This document shows, one piece after another, positions 9,009 through 18,385 of a stretch of DNA of 64,000 nucleotides; the stretch's first letter is position 1, and every line of letters begins with the position of its first letter. Origin of the DNA: an uncultured Dongia sp. (GTDB lineage Bacteria > Pseudomonadota > Alphaproteobacteria > Dongiales > Dongiaceae); assembly GCF_936916975.1 (NCBI RefSeq), contig NZ_CAKZGO010000004.1:124001-188000 (forward strand), in the 5' to 3' direction. A program made the translations under genes and the position numbers. The notes under the pieces were generated by a model, which was given only the letters and a program-made list of their open reading frames with translations, searched no databases and had not been told where the DNA came from.

Positions 9009-10856
9009 ATGACGGCCGATTCGCCGCTCCTTTCCGAACCGCCGGCTCTGGAGATCCTGCGCCGCGTCTATGGCCATGAGGCCTTCCGGGGCCAGCAGGC
9101 GGCCATCATCGACCATGTGGTGTCAGGCGGCGACGCGCTGGTGTTGATGCCGACGGGTGGTGGTAAATCCGTCTGCTACCAGATTCCCGCCATGCTGCGC
9201 GACGGTGTCGGCATCGTGGTGTCGCCCTTGATCGCCCTGATGCAGGACCAGGTGGCGGCGCTGCAGCAGATGGGTGTCGCGGCCGATGTGCTCAATTCCA
9301 GCCAGACGCTCGACGACATGCGTGCGGTCGAGGCGCAGCTGCGCAAGGGTACCTTGCAGCTCCTCTACGTCGCGCCGGAACGATTGCTCACGCCGCGCTT
9401 CCTGGAACTGCTGCATACGCTGAAGGTGTCGCTGTTCGCCATCGACGAGGCGCATTGCGTGTCGCAATGGGGCCACGACTTCCGCCCGGAATACATCCAG
9501 CTTTCGGTCCTGCACCAGCAGTTCCCCAATGTGCCGCGCATTGCGCTCACCGCCACGGCGGATAAGGAGACGCAAGCCGAAATACGCACACGCCTCGCCC
9601 TGGATGACGCCGAGATCTATCTCAATTCCTTCGACCGGCCGAACATCCGCTACCGCGTGGTGGAGCGCACCGATGCCAAGCGGCAATTGCTGGCGATCCT
9701 GGAGCGGGACCATGTGGGATCGGCCGGCATCGTCTATTGCCAGTCCAGGAAGAAGGTCGACGAGACGGCGGCCTGGCTGCGCGATCGGAAGATCAACGCG
9801 CTGCCCTATCACGCCGGCATGGATGCCGATGCGCGCCGCAAGAACCAGCAGCGTTTCCTGCGCGAGGAGTCGGTGGTGATGGTGGCGACCGTTGCCTTCG
9901 GCATGGGGATCGACAAGCCCGATGTGCGGTTCGTGGCGCATCTCGATCTGCCCTCCACCATCGAGGCCTATTACCAGGAGACCGGCCGCGCCGGCCGCGA
10001 TGGCGCGCCGGCCGATGCATGGCTGGCTTTCGGTTTGTCTGACGTCGTGTTGCTGCGCCGACGGATCGAGGAATCGGAACTCTCCGACGCGCGCAAGATC
10101 GTCAGCCGCCGCAAGCTCGATGCGCTGCTGGGCTTCTGCGAGGCGACGTCCTGCCGCCGCATGGCGCTCCTCGCCTATCTCGGCGAGCAATCGCAACCTT
10201 GCGGCAATTGCGATATCTGCCTCGATCCCGGAGAAAGCTGGGATGCGAGTATCGCTGCGCAAAAGATGCTGTCGGTCTGCTGGCGCACGGGACAGCGTTT
10301 CGGCGTCGGTCATTTGATCGACGTGCTGCGTGGTGATGCGACCGAGAAAGTCACCCGCTTTGGCCATGCGCAGCTGCCGGTATTCGGCATCGGCCGCGAT
10401 ATCGATGCCAATGCCTGGAAATCGCTGGCGCGGCAGCTGGTCTCGCTGGGCTACCTCGTCGTGCAGAGCGATCAGTTCAACACCCTGGCGGTGAGCGAGA
10501 CAGCGCGGCCGATCCTGAAGGGCGAAGAAAAGCTCAACCTGCGCCGTGCCACGGTCAATATGGGCAGCGGCAAGAAAGCCCGCCGCAACGGCACTTCGGA
10601 AGCGACCACGGCCGCCGCCTTGGCACGGGCCGATGTGGCGCCGGACCTGTGGGATGCGTTGCGTGCGCGTCGGCGTGATCTGGCAGCGGCGCAGAACCTG
10701 CCGCCTTATGTCATTTTCCACGACGCAACGTTGCTGGAGATCGCGCACCGGATGCCGGCGACGCTGGCCGATTTCCTCGCCATCCCCGGTATCGGCGAAC
10801 GCAAGATGAAGCGCTATGGCGCGGATTTCCTTGAGGTGCTGGCGGCGTATAGGTAG
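9009..10856 (+). CDS. recQ: ATP-dependent DNA helicase RecQ
   Basis: A 3'-5' DNA helicase of 615 aa acting in recombination and fork repair. The superfamily 2 motifs are clear: Walker A in MPTGGGKSVCYQIPA, the DEAH box in IDEAHCVSQWGHDFRPEY, motif III SALTATAD-like (ALTATAD), and motif VI QETGRAGRDG. The RecQ zinc domain (CRRMALLAYLGE with CGNCDIC) follows, then a winged helix, and a C-terminal HRDC domain from about residue 535 (LARADVAPDLWDALRARR to IPGIGERKMKRYG). It starts just after the peroxiredoxin terminator and is convergent with the isochorismatase-like gene. Confidence 0.97.
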   Translation: MTADSPLLSEPPALEILRRVYGHEAFRGQQAAIIDHVVSGGDALVLMPTGGGKSVCYQIPAMLRDGVGIVVSPLIALMQDQVAALQQMGVAADVLNSSQTLDDMRAVEAQLRKGTLQLLYVAPERLLTPRFLELLHTLKVSLFAIDEAHCVSQWGHDFRPEYIQLSVLHQQFPNVPRIALTATADKETQAEIRTRLALDDAEIYLNSFDRPNIRYRVVERTDAKRQLLAILERDHVGSAGIVYCQSRKKVDETAAWLRDRKINALPYHAGMDADARRKNQQRFLREESVVMVATVAFGMGIDKPDVRFVAHLDLPSTIEAYYQETGRAGRDGAPADAWLAFGLSDVVLLRRRIEESELSDARKIVSRRKLDALLGFCEATSCRRMALLAYLGEQSQPCGNCDICLDPGESWDASIAAQKMLSVCWRTGQRFGVGHLIDVLRGDATEKVTRFGHAQLPVFGIGRDIDANAWKSLARQLVSLGYLVVQSDQFNTLAVSETARPILKGEEKLNLRRATVNMGSGKKARRNGTSEATTAAALARADVAPDLWDALRARRRDLAAAQNLPPYVIFHDATLLEIAHRMPATLADFLAIPGIGERKMKRYGADFLEVLAAYR

Positions 10857-10868
10857 CGGGCCGAAGAG

Positions 10869-10993
10869 CCCCCTCTCCCTAACCCTCCCCCACGTTGGGG
10901 GGAGGGAACTCGACCGAGTCTAGCCGCAGTATCGAGAACACCCTCGCTGGAATCCCCTCCCCCAACGTGGGGGAGGGTTACGGGAGAGGGGGG
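10869..10993. repeat. Imperfect inverted-repeat pair between convergent genes
   Basis: The left arm at 10869-10906 and right arm at 10954-10993 are near-complementary over about 38 bp with single-base indels. Each contains TAACCCTCCCCCACGTTGGG or its reverse complement with one inserted base. Each arm is also partly self-complementary. The layout (two palindromic units head to head, between the stops of recQ and the hydrolase) resembles dispersed REP-like elements and could also end transcription from both sides. Confidence 0.85.
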
Positions 10994-10994
10994 T

Positions 10995-11552
10995 CTAGAA
11001 CGTGACTTCAGCCGATTTCTTCACCGACACCGCCCGCTTCCCCGCATCGAAACCATCCAGCAGCATATTGTGATGCGCGATGATCTGGTCGTAGGTGAGA
11101 GCGCCGCGGTCGCCGGTCATGTGGCCGTCGCCGAGCAGAGTCACGTCATAGCCCATGGTAACCGCGCGGCGCGTGGTCGTGTCGACACAGTATTGCGTCA
11201 TGCAGCCGCCGATCACGAGATGGGTGATGCCCTTGGCCTGCAGATGTGCTTCCAGATCGGTCTCATAGAAGGAATCGCAGGCGGTCTTATGCACCAGCTT
11301 TTCGCCCACCAAAGGGGCGATCTCAGGGCGCAGTTCCCAGCCGGGCTGGCCCTTGGCCAGACGATGATCGCCCTGGTCGTTGTGCTGCACGACAATGACT
11401 GGCACGGCGGCCTTTCGTGCGCGCTCCTGCACGGCCTGCAGGCGCGCCACAACCTCGTCGAGCGCCTTATCAAGGACCGGCTGACGTGCCGGTGTGCCGG
11501 CACCAGCCAGGATGGCGTTCTGGACGTCAATGATGAGCAAGGCAGTCGTCAT
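10995..11552 (-). CDS. Isochorismatase-family cysteine hydrolase
   Basis: A 185-aa cytosolic hydrolase with the Asp-Lys-Cys triad of the family: D9 in LLIIDVQNA, K89 in LVHKTACDSF, and the nucleophile C122 in GGCMTQYCVDTT with its preceding glycine pair. Family members act on isochorismate, nicotinamide, N-carbamoylsarcosine or related amides. The sequence does not identify the substrate. It lies 33 bp downstream of rnhA on the same strand and probably ends the ispH-thrB-rnhA transcript. Confidence 0.92.
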   Translation of the reverse strand: MTTALLIIDVQNAILAGAGTPARQPVLDKALDEVVARLQAVQERARKAAVPVIVVQHNDQGDHRLAKGQPGWELRPEIAPLVGEKLVHKTACDSFYETDLEAHLQAKGITHLVIGGCMTQYCVDTTTRRAVTMGYDVTLLGDGHMTGDRGALTYDQIIAHHNMLLDGFDAGKRAVSVKKSAEVTF

Positions 11553-11585
11553 TTGTCCTCTCCTTGATATCAGCGCCCGGGGAGA

Positions 11586-12035
11586 TCAGCGCCCCGGGAT
11601 GGCGGCCCTGGCCAGTGCGTCGGCGCGTTCGTTTTCGACATGGCCGGCATGGCCCTTGACCCAGATCCACTCGATTTTGTGGTTCTTGAGCGCGGCGTCA
11701 AGGCGTTGCCACAGATCGACATTCTTGACCGGCTTCTTGTCGGATGTCTTCCAGCCTGTGCGCTTCCAGTTGTGGATCCAGGTGGTGATGCCGTTCTTCA
11801 CATACTGGCTGTCGGTGTGGAGGCGCACATGGGTGGTGGTCTTCATGGCCTCGATCGCCGCAATCGCCGCCATCAATTCCATGCGGTTGTTGGTGGTGGC
11901 GGCCTCCCCGCCGGACAGTTCCTTTTCCACCGCGCCATAGCGCAACAAAGCGCCCCAGCCGCCGGGGCCGGGATTGCCGCTGCAGGCGCCGTCGGTGAAG
12001 ACATCGACCGTCTTGATATCTGTTGCGGCGGTCAT
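11586..12035 (-). CDS. rnhA: Ribonuclease HI
   Basis: Cleaves the RNA strand of RNA-DNA hybrids, for example R-loops and primers. The start is the ATG at 12035, which overlaps the thrB stop as ATGA; upstream in-frame codons belong to thrB sequence in another frame. All four acidic catalytic positions are visible: [32 protein letters not shown] and NERADALA. At 149 aa it has the usual length of type I RNase H. The tight overlap with thrB implies translational coupling, an arrangement common in alphaproteobacteria. Confidence 0.97.
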   Translation of the reverse strand: MTAATDIKTVDVFTDGACSGNPGPGGWGALLRYGAVEKELSGGEAATTNNRMELMAAIAAIEAMKTTTHVRLHTDSQYVKNGITTWIHNWKRTGWKTSDKKPVKNVDLWQRLDAALKNHKIEWIWVKGHAGHVENERADALARAAIPGR

Positions 12036-12991
12036 AGGCCGTAGGCCGCGATGGTTTTTGCCTGCTGGTGGAAGCGCAATTTCTTGAGATACTCCAACGG
12101 ATCCTTGGGGCTTACGAAGGCACCGGGCGGATGGTTGAGCCAATCGTAAAGCCGCGTCAGCAGGAAACGCAGCGCACCGCCGCGGGCCAGGATCGGCAGG
12201 ACGGCCAGCTCCTTGTCCGACAGCGCGCGCAGTTTCGCGTAAGCGTCGATCATCGATTTCGCCTTGGTGATGTTGAACTCCCCCTTCACCTCGAAGCACC
12301 AGGCGTTGAGGCAGATGGCAAGGTCGTAGGTCAGGAAATCAGTGCAGGCGAAATAGAAATCGATGAGGCCCGACAGGCGGTCGCCGAGAAAGAAGACATT
12401 GTCCGGGAAGAGATCGGCATGGATGACACCCACTTCCAGATCCTGCGGCCAATGCTGCTCAAGGAAGGCAAGCTCGTCCTGGATTACTTTCGAGAGACCT
12501 GGTGAAACCTCGTCAGCGCGGTCCTTGGTGTTCTCAACCAGCGTGTGCCAGCCGGACAGCGAGAGGTTGTTCGGGCGCTTCAGCGCAAAATCGCGCCCCT
12601 TGATATGAAATTCCGCCATGGCGGTGCCGAGCAATTGGCAATGCCGTTCCGTGGGCCGGCGCGGCCACATGCCTTCGAGGAAGCTGATGATCGCCGCCGG
12701 ACGCCCGCACAGCTCCCGCAGGGATTGGCCATCTTGCGCCTTGATCGGCGTCGGGCAACTCAATCCCTTGGCGGCGAGATGTTCCATCAGCCCCAGGAAG
12801 AACGGCAGGTCTTCGCGGTGCACGCGCTTTTCATAAAGGGTCAGGATATAGCTGCCCTTGGTCGTGTGCATGAGGAAGTTGGAATTCTCAACGCCCTCGG
12901 CGATGCCCTTGCACGACACCACCTCGCCGATGTCATAGGCCTGCACGAAGGCAGCGAGGTCGCCATCCGGTACTTCGGTATAGACAGCCAT
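12032..12991 (-). CDS. thrB: Homoserine kinase, ThrB type II (APH fold)
   Basis: Phosphorylates homoserine to O-phosphohomoserine, the substrate of ThrC encoded at 2074-3489. Length 319 aa and the N-terminus [20 protein letters not shown] are typical of the alphaproteobacterial form, which has an aminoglycoside-phosphotransferase fold, not the GHMP fold of E. coli. The catalytic loop [13 protein letters not shown] and the metal-binding LIDFYFAC are present. It sits one base after the ispH stop and overlaps rnhA by ATGA, so ispH-thrB-rnhA reads as one operon. Confidence 0.96.
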   Translation of the reverse strand: MAVYTEVPDGDLAAFVQAYDIGEVVSCKGIAEGVENSNFLMHTTKGSYILTLYEKRVHREDLPFFLGLMEHLAAKGLSCPTPIKAQDGQSLRELCGRPAAIISFLEGMWPRRPTERHCQLLGTAMAEFHIKGRDFALKRPNNLSLSGWHTLVENTKDRADEVSPGLSKVIQDELAFLEQHWPQDLEVGVIHADLFPDNVFFLGDRLSGLIDFYFACTDFLTYDLAICLNAWCFEVKGEFNITKAKSMIDAYAKLRALSDKELAVLPILARGGALRFLLTRLYDWLNHPPGAFVSPKDPLEYLKKLRFHQQAKTIAAYGL

Positions 12992-12992
12992 G

Positions 12993-13937
12993 TTACGCCG
13001 TCAGCGCGCGGGGCAGTTTGAAATGCGTGGTTTCGGTGGTGACCGAGACTTCGTCGGTGATGATATCAAAGCGGTCGCGGACCGCGCCGATCACTTCCTG
13101 CACCAGTATCTCCGGGGCCGAGGCGCCGGCGGTGATGCCGACGGTCTTGATGCCATCGAACCAGGCCCAGTCGATCTCGGCCGCTTTCTGCACCAGATAG
13201 GCATTGGCACAGCCGGCGACGAGGGCCACTTCAACGAGGCGCCGCGAGTTCGAGGAATTCGGCGCCCCGATCACCAGCATGAGATCGCATTTCTCGGCGA
13301 TCGCCTTCACCGCCTGCTGGCGATTGGTGGTGGCGTAGCAGATGTCTTCCTTGCGCGGGCCGTGAATGGAAGGGAAGCGGCGCTTCAGCACCGAGATGAT
13401 GCCGATGGTGTCGTCGATCGAGAGCGTGGTTTGGGTGATGTAGGCCAGCGCCAGAGGATTCTTGACGACGATCTTCTCGGCGTCCTCGGCCGTCTCAACC
13501 AGCGAGACGGCGCCTTCCGGCAGCTGGCCGATCGTGCCGATCACTTCCGGGTGGCCGGCATGGCCGATAAGGATGATGTGCTGGCCGGCGGCGTTATGCC
13601 CTTCCGCCTCGCGGTGCACCTTGGAGACCAGGGGGCAGGTGGCGTCGAGATACATGAGTTCGCGCCGCTCGGCCTCGGCCGGGATCGCCTTGGGGACACC
13701 ATGGGCGGAGAAGACCACCGGGAACTGGCCGGGAATCTCGTCCAGCTCTTCAACGAAGACAGCGCCCTTCTTTTCCAGGGCTTCAACCACATGGCGATTG
13801 TGGACGATCTCGTGCCGCACATAAACTGGGGCGCCGTAGCGCTCCAGCGCCCGCTCGACGATCTGGATGGCGCGGTCGACACCGGCGCAAAAACCGCGCG
13901 GGGCGGCCAGATAGACGGTCAGCTTGCTCTTGCTCAT
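12993..13937 (-). CDS. ispH: 4-hydroxy-3-methylbut-2-enyl diphosphate reductase
   Basis: Last enzyme of the MEP isoprenoid pathway, an iron-sulfur protein reducing HMBPP to IPP and DMAPP. I take the ATG at 13937 ([20 protein letters not shown]); the longer upstream in-frame extension has no family match. The first cluster cysteine is in [12 protein letters not shown], the second in [11 protein letters not shown], and the third is probably C203 or nearby in the [11 protein letters not shown][10 protein letters not shown] segment. APRGFCAGV and VFSAHGVPK are hallmark motifs. It is the first gene of the ispH-thrB-rnhA operon. Confidence 0.97.
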   Translation of the reverse strand: MSKSKLTVYLAAPRGFCAGVDRAIQIVERALERYGAPVYVRHEIVHNRHVVEALEKKGAVFVEELDEIPGQFPVVFSAHGVPKAIPAEAERRELMYLDATCPLVSKVHREAEGHNAAGQHIILIGHAGHPEVIGTIGQLPEGAVSLVETAEDAEKIVVKNPLALAYITQTTLSIDDTIGIISVLKRRFPSIHGPRKEDICYATTNRQQAVKAIAEKCDLMLVIGAPNSSNSRRLVEVALVAGCANAYLVQKAAEIDWAWFDGIKTVGITAGASAPEILVQEVIGAVRDRFDIITDEVSVTTETTHFKLPRALTA

Positions 13938-14085
13938 GGGGCCCGGTCTTGAGGTCAACTGCAATGGCCTGGAATATAGGGTTTTCAGGGTGGGAGGCAA
14001 TGCCAAACGGGTCATATTGCCATCGAATTCCCGCAGGTTAGAGGTCGCCGGGCCGCTTGTGGAAGCGCTGGCGCTCTACTAAAGT

Positions 14086-14103
14086 CGCGTTAGCGTTAAC
14101 GCG
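14086..14103. promoter_or_regulatory. Palindrome between divergent ispH and CDGSH genes
   Basis: CGCGTTA (14086-14092), GCGT, TAACGCG (14097-14103) is an 18-bp perfect inverted repeat in the divergent promoter region. It could be an operator for a dimeric regulator. GTTAAC-type half sites also recall CtrA boxes, but the TTAA-N7-TTAA pattern is absent. Confidence 0.35.
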
Positions 14104-14164
14104 GTGCGGATTCGGCGGCAGCTTTTGGCCGGCCGGATCGGCCGTCCGGGGGCCATAGGTAGCC

Positions 14165-14404
14165 ATGACAAATCCGCAGATCGCGCAAAAGGCGCCGTTC
14201 AAGGTCGATGTCGAGGCCGGCAAATCATATTTCTGGTGTGCCTGCGGTCAAAGCAAGAAACAACCCTTCTGCGACGGGTCACACAAGGGTACCGGCTTCA
14301 GTCCGGTGAAGTTCGACGCCACTGAAGCCAAGGCCGTGTTCTTCTGCGGCTGCAAACATTCCCATAAATCGCCGCTCTGCGACGGTTCGCATTCGAAACT
14401 TTGA
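14165..14404 (+). CDS. CDGSH iron-sulfur protein with two motifs
   Basis: A 79-aa protein made of two tandem mitoNEET-type 2Fe-2S motifs. The first is C25-A-C27 with FCDGSH at C36/H40; the second is C61-G-C63 with LCDGSH at C72/H76. Each C-x-C-x(n)-C-x3-H set should hold one redox-active and pH-labile 2Fe-2S cluster. Bacterial double-CDGSH proteins of this size are soluble and lack the membrane anchor of the animal proteins. The partner is unknown. The gene is divergent from ispH, itself an Fe-S enzyme, and adjoins a lipoprotein gene. Confidence 0.96.
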   Translation: MTNPQIAQKAPFKVDVEAGKSYFWCACGQSKKQPFCDGSHKGTGFSPVKFDATEAKAVFFCGCKHSHKSPLCDGSHSKL

Positions 14405-14433
14405 GTGCGGCCAAGGCGCGCGCGGAAAGGATC

Positions 14434-15003
14434 ATGATGATCACGATGACCAAATTCGGCCGGAACCTTTTGTGTGCGGTGGCCAGCCTCACCGGGGCGG
14501 CCCTTCTGCTCACGGGATGCGCCGACCCGCTGCCGCAACAATCGCGTCCCTGCCCGGCTGTGAAGGTGGTGCAGGACGCCGCCTATCTCACCCGCTTTGC
14601 CGGCGAGAGCGAAGATCTGGCGGAGACCTCGTTCGAGGCGCGCATCGCCCGGTCGAAATCGATGTGCGTCTATCTCATCGATACCGAGACCGGCGAAACC
14701 AAGATCCGCACCGAGCTCAGCATCGAATTCGCAGCCTCGCGTGGCCCCAAGAATCCGGACAGCACGGCCAAGTTCAACTACTGGGTCCGCGTCACCGGCC
14801 CGGGCACGAGCCAGCTTTCCAGCCAGACCCTGGATGTCGAGATCCCCTTCACCGCCGCCAAGGTGCAGAACGCGTTGCAGGACCAGATCGACGTGTTCGT
14901 GCCGCTGAAGAAAAACGAGACCGGCGATTTCTACCGGATCTATGTCGGCATCGCGGTTTCGGAAAAAGAACTGGCCTATAACCGGCGCAACCCGCAATTC
15001 TGA
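14434..15003 (+). CDS. Hypothetical outer-membrane-type lipoprotein
   Basis: The start at 14434 (MMITMTKFGRN) is chosen for the purine-rich site GGAAAGG a few bases upstream; an upstream TTG at 14401 would overlap the CDGSH stop. The signal sequence ends in the lipobox LLLTGC, so the mature protein is a lipoprotein with N-terminal cysteine. The remaining 160 aa look like a beta-rich globular domain (TKIRTELSIEFAASRG, FNYWVRVTGPGTSQLS) with few charged clusters. I recognise no named domain. It ends just before the glycine riboswitch, so it is probably not cotranscribed with gcvT. Confidence 0.8.
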   Translation: MMITMTKFGRNLLCAVASLTGAALLLTGCADPLPQQSRPCPAVKVVQDAAYLTRFAGESEDLAETSFEARIARSKSMCVYLIDTETGETKIRTELSIEFAASRGPKNPDSTAKFNYWVRVTGPGTSQLSSQTLDVEIPFTAAKVQNALQDQIDVFVPLKKNETGDFYRIYVGIAVSEKELAYNRRNPQF

Positions 15004-15104
15004 GTCGCGCAGCCAGACTCTTGTGGACTGACATGCCGCATACCCGCTCAAAAATGCCGCTTGACGGATAGTCGCCGGGCGGCCCATCTTGCCCGCGGCA
15101 AAAC

Positions 15105-15358
15105 CCGTGTTGGGAGAGACCTCACCCCCTAGCCAGAGTGACTAGGGGCAGGCGCCGAAGGAGCAACCGCCCCCGGAAACTCTCAGGCAAAAGGACCGAC
15201 ACGGGGAAAAACTCTGGAAAGCGGATGGCCCTCCCACTTGAATAATGGTGGGCTGGGTTTCATCCCACCGAAGGAGTAAACCGCCAGCCTAGTTTGGCAC
15301 GCGACTCGCGCGTGCCGGGGCCGACGGCCAATCTCTCAGGTCCCGAAGACAGAGGGGG
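15105..15358 (+). promoter_or_regulatory. Tandem glycine riboswitch upstream of gcvT
   Basis: Two consecutive glycine aptamers are visible. Aptamer 1 has GGGAGAGACC (15112-15121), CCGAAGGAGCAACC near 15155-15168 and ACTCTCAGGCAAAAGGACCG from 15179. Aptamer 2 has ACTCTGGAAAG (15211-15221), CACCGAAGGAGTAAACCGCC near 15266-15285 and TCTCAGGTCCCGAAGACAGA from about 15333. These match the known tandem gcvT-motif consensus. Glycine binding normally turns the downstream glycine cleavage genes on. About 65 nt separate the second aptamer from the gcvT start. The rest of the 15004-15423 gap holds no gene. Confidence 0.96.
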
Positions 15359-15423
15359 GTCGCGCGGGTTTTCCCATTGAGGAATTCCCGGTCGCGGTCG
15401 CCATGCGTCGGAGGGTATCTTTC

Positions 15424-16581
15424 GTGAGTTCAGCCACCCCTACTTCAAGTCCGGGGGCCGATGCGCCCCTTCTCGTCACCCAATTGCATGACCTGCATGT
15501 TGAGCTCGGTGCCAAGATGGTGCCGTTCGCCGGCTATGACATGCCCGTGCAATATCCCAGCGGCATCTTGACCGAACACCTGCATACGCGCGAAAGCGCC
15601 GGCCTGTTCGACGTTTCGCATATGGGGCAGATCCGCCTCAGTGGCGAGACCTTTGCTGCGGTCGCTACGGCGCTGGAAACCCTGTGCCCGGCGGATTTTC
15701 AAGCCCTGCAGCCGGGCCAGCAGCGCTACAGCTTCTTCACTGACAGTTCGGCCGGCATCCTCGACGACCTGATGGTCACACGCATGGGGCCTGGCGATGG
15801 CTCGGATCATATTTTCATGGTGGTCAATGCCGGCTGCAAGGATGCCGACATCGCGCATCTGCGGGCCAATTTGAGTAATCGTTGCAAGATCGAGGTGCTG
15901 GCCGACCGTGCGCTGGTGGCCTTACAGGGCCCCAAGGCCGCGGCCGTGTTCGCACGCCTGGTGCCGGAGAGCGGCAAGCTCAAATTCATGAGCGGCAAGA
16001 GCCTGAACGCCGCCGGTTTCGACGTGATCGCGACCCGCTCCGGCTATACCGGCGAGGACGGGTTCGAGATTTCCGTCGCCAACAAGGATGCCGTCGCCTT
16101 CGTCAAAAAGCTGCTGGCCGACCCCGACGTGAAGCCCGTGGGCCTCGGCGCCCGCGATTCGCTGCGGCTGGAGGCTGGACTCTGCCTCCATGGCAATGAC
16201 ATCACCGAGAAGACCAATCCGGTCGAAGCCAATTTGGTCTGGGCGATGCAGAAGCGTCGCCGCGAGCAAGGTGGCTTTCCAGGTGCCGGCATCGTGCAGC
16301 AGCAACTGGCCGATGGCCCGTCGCGGAAGCGTGTCGGCATCCTGCCCGAAGGCAAGGCACCGGCGCGGGCCCATACGGAGATCACCGATTTCGGCGGTCG
16401 TGTGATCGGCGAGATCACGTCGGGCGGCTTTGGCCCCAGCCTCGGGATGCCGATCGCCATGGGCTATGTCGAGACGGCCCATGCCGCCATCGGCACCGAG
16501 ATCAATCTCATGGTGCGCGGCAAGGCATTGCCGGCCAAGATTGCCGCCATGCCTTTCGTGCCCCATCGTTATCAGCGCTGA
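15424..16581 (+). CDS. gcvT: Glycine cleavage system T protein (aminomethyltransferase)
   Basis: Transfers the methylene group from the aminomethyl-lipoyl arm of GcvH to tetrahydrofolate, releasing ammonia. The GTG at 15424 is preferred over the in-frame ATG at 15403 because GGAGGG at 15410-15415 is 8 nt upstream of it. The protein (385 aa) starts its folded part at LLVTQLHDLHVELGAKMVPFAGYDMPVQY and keeps GLFDVSHMGQ, SGYTGEDGFEI, RDSLRLEAGLCLHGND and the C-terminal barrel. It is the first gene of gcvT-gcvH-gcvPA-gcvPB under the glycine riboswitch. Confidence 0.97.
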   Translation: MSSATPTSSPGADAPLLVTQLHDLHVELGAKMVPFAGYDMPVQYPSGILTEHLHTRESAGLFDVSHMGQIRLSGETFAAVATALETLCPADFQALQPGQQRYSFFTDSSAGILDDLMVTRMGPGDGSDHIFMVVNAGCKDADIAHLRANLSNRCKIEVLADRALVALQGPKAAAVFARLVPESGKLKFMSGKSLNAAGFDVIATRSGYTGEDGFEISVANKDAVAFVKKLLADPDVKPVGLGARDSLRLEAGLCLHGNDITEKTNPVEANLVWAMQKRRREQGGFPGAGIVQQQLADGPSRKRVGILPEGKAPARAHTEITDFGGRVIGEITSGGFGPSLGMPIAMGYVETAHAAIGTEINLMVRGKALPAKIAAMPFVPHRYQR

Positions 16582-16659
16582 CCGGAAATGGTCAGCTTCA
16601 CCGGAGAAAGGCGCGATGATCCATCGAAGCGCCGCAAACAGACAGAGGAGACTATTCCA

Positions 16660-17037
16660 ATGAGCGGCATCCGCTTCAGCAAAGATCATGAATGGGTCAA
16701 GGTCGATGGTGATATCGCCACGGTCGGCATCAGCCCCTATGCCCAGGATCAGTTGGGCGATGTCGTCTTCGTCGATCTGCCGGCGATCGGCAAGAAGATC
16801 GAGAAGGGCAAGGAATTGGCGGTGGTCGAATCGGTGAAGGCGGCGAGCGAAGTCTATGCGCCGGTGAGCGGTGAAGTGGTTGAGGTCAACGCGGCGCTCG
16901 GCGACGCGCCCGGCACGGTCAATGAGGACGCGCTCGGCAAGGGCTGGTTTGCCAAGGTGAAGATCGCCAACAAAGCTGAGCTCGACGGCCTGATGGACGA
17001 GGCCGCCTATAAAACCTTTTGCGAGGGGCTGCACTGA
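16660..17037 (+). CDS. gcvH: Glycine cleavage system H protein
   Basis: The lipoyl carrier that shuttles the aminomethyl group between P, T and L proteins. The start at 16660 ([13 protein letters not shown]) has AGAGGAG at 16644-16650 just upstream; the longer in-frame extension is leader sequence. The lipoylated lysine is K60 in [14 protein letters not shown]. Length 125 aa is standard. It lies 78 bp after gcvT and one base before gcvPA. Confidence 0.98.
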   Translation: MSGIRFSKDHEWVKVDGDIATVGISPYAQDQLGDVVFVDLPAIGKKIEKGKELAVVESVKAASEVYAPVSGEVVEVNAALGDAPGTVNEDALGKGWFAKVKIANKAELDGLMDEAAYKTFCEGLH

Positions 17038-17038
17038 C

Positions 17039-18385
17039 ATGCGTTTTCTGCCGCTGACCGAGCCCGACCGCAAGGCCATGCTGGCCAAGGTCGGGGCACC
17101 GTCGGTCGAAAGCCTGTATGCCGATGTGCCGAATGGCGCACTGCTGACGGCACCCATCACCGGGCTTTCAAATCATATGCCGGAGATGGAGGTCGAGCGT
17201 TTCATCGGCGCCATGGCGCAAAAGAACATCGGCACCAATGCGGCGCCGAGCTTCCTCGGTGCCGGGGCCTATCGCCATCACATTCCGGCAGCGGTCGATC
17301 ACCTCATCCAGCGCGGCGAGTTCCTCACCTCCTACACGCCCTATCAGCCGGAAGTGGCGCAAGGGACACTGCAATACCTGTTCGAGTTCCAGACCCAGGT
17401 CGCCTTGCTGACCGGCATGGATGTGGCCAACGCCTCGATGTATGACGGTGCCACCGCGACCACCGAAGCCGTCGCCATGGCCAACCGCATCACGCGGCGG
17501 AAGAAGGCCGTCATCTCCGGCGGCCTGCATCCGCATTACCGCGAAGTTGTGGAAACCCATGGACGGCATACCGGTTTCGAAACCGTCTCGGCACCGCTCG
17601 ATGCCGCGGGCAAGGAAGACCTCGCCAAGCATCTTGGTCCCGATGTCTCCTGCGTCGTCGTGCAGAATCCAAGTTTCTTCGGCCATATCCACGATTTCAC
17701 CAAGCTGGCCGAGGCGGTGCATGCTGCCGGTGCCCTGCTGATCGTGGCGGTGACAGAAGTGGTCTCTCTCGGCCTCCTCACGCCGCCGGGCGAAATGGGT
17801 GCCGATATCGTGGTGGCGGAGGGCCAGTCGATCGGCAATCCGCTGGGCTTCGGCGGTCCCTATGTCGGCCTGTTCGCTGTGCGCGAAAAATTCGTGCGCC
17901 AGATGCCGGGACGCGTTACCGGACAGACCACCGATGTCGATGGGCGGCGCGGCTGGGTGCTGACACTCTCCACACGCGAGCAGCATATCCGGCGCGAGAA
18001 GGCCACCAGCAACATCTGCACCAATTCCGGCCTCTGTGCGCTGGCCTTCACCATTCATATGACCTTGCTGGGTGAAGCTGGTTTGAACCAGCTGGCGGCG
18101 CTCAATCACGCGACTGCCAGCAATCTTGCCGACCGTCTCGCCACGGTCCCCGGCGTGAAGCTGCTCAATGAGAGCTTCTTCAACGAGTTCACCTTGGAGC
18201 TGTCGAAACCGGCAATCGGCGTGGTCGAGGCATTGGCGAAGAAACGCATCCTCGGCGGCGTGCCGGTTGCCCGCCTAGTCCCGGGCAAGGAAGCCGAGAA
18301 GCTGCTGCTCATCGCCGCCACGGAACTCACCACCGAGGCCGAAATGGCTGCCCTTGTGGCCGGCCTCAAAGAGGTGCTTGCATGA
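17039..18385 (+). CDS. gcvPA: Glycine dehydrogenase (decarboxylating) subunit 1
   Basis: N-terminal half of the split P protein (448 aa). With GcvPB it forms the PLP-dependent glycine decarboxylase that loads GcvH. Visible family features include [48 protein letters not shown] and [16 protein letters not shown]. This half lacks the PLP lysine, as expected. It begins one base after gcvH and overlaps gcvPB by four bases (ATGA), so the two halves should be made in equal amounts. The split form is usual outside enterics and plants. Confidence 0.97.
   Translation: MRFLPLTEPDRKAMLAKVGAPSVESLYADVPNGALLTAPITGLSNHMPEMEVERFIGAMAQKNIGTNAAPSFLGAGAYRHHIPAAVDHLIQRGEFLTSYTPYQPEVAQGTLQYLFEFQTQVALLTGMDVANASMYDGATATTEAVAMANRITRRKKAVISGGLHPHYREVVETHGRHTGFETVSAPLDAAGKEDLAKHLGPDVSCVVVQNPSFFGHIHDFTKLAEAVHAAGALLIVAVTEVVSLGLLTPPGEMGADIVVAEGQSIGNPLGFGGPYVGLFAVREKFVRQMPGRVTGQTTDVDGRRGWVLTLSTREQHIRREKATSNICTNSGLCALAFTIHMTLLGEAGLNQLAALNHATASNLADRLATVPGVKLLNESFFNEFTLELSKPAIGVVEALAKKRILGGVPVARLVPGKEAEKLLLIAATELTTEAEMAALVAGLKEVLA

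Noticed and set aside
14086-14103. CtrA-binding site between ispH and the CDGSH gene
   Set aside because: Only a palindrome with GTTA/TAAC halves is seen; the TTAA-N7-TTAA spacing is missing.
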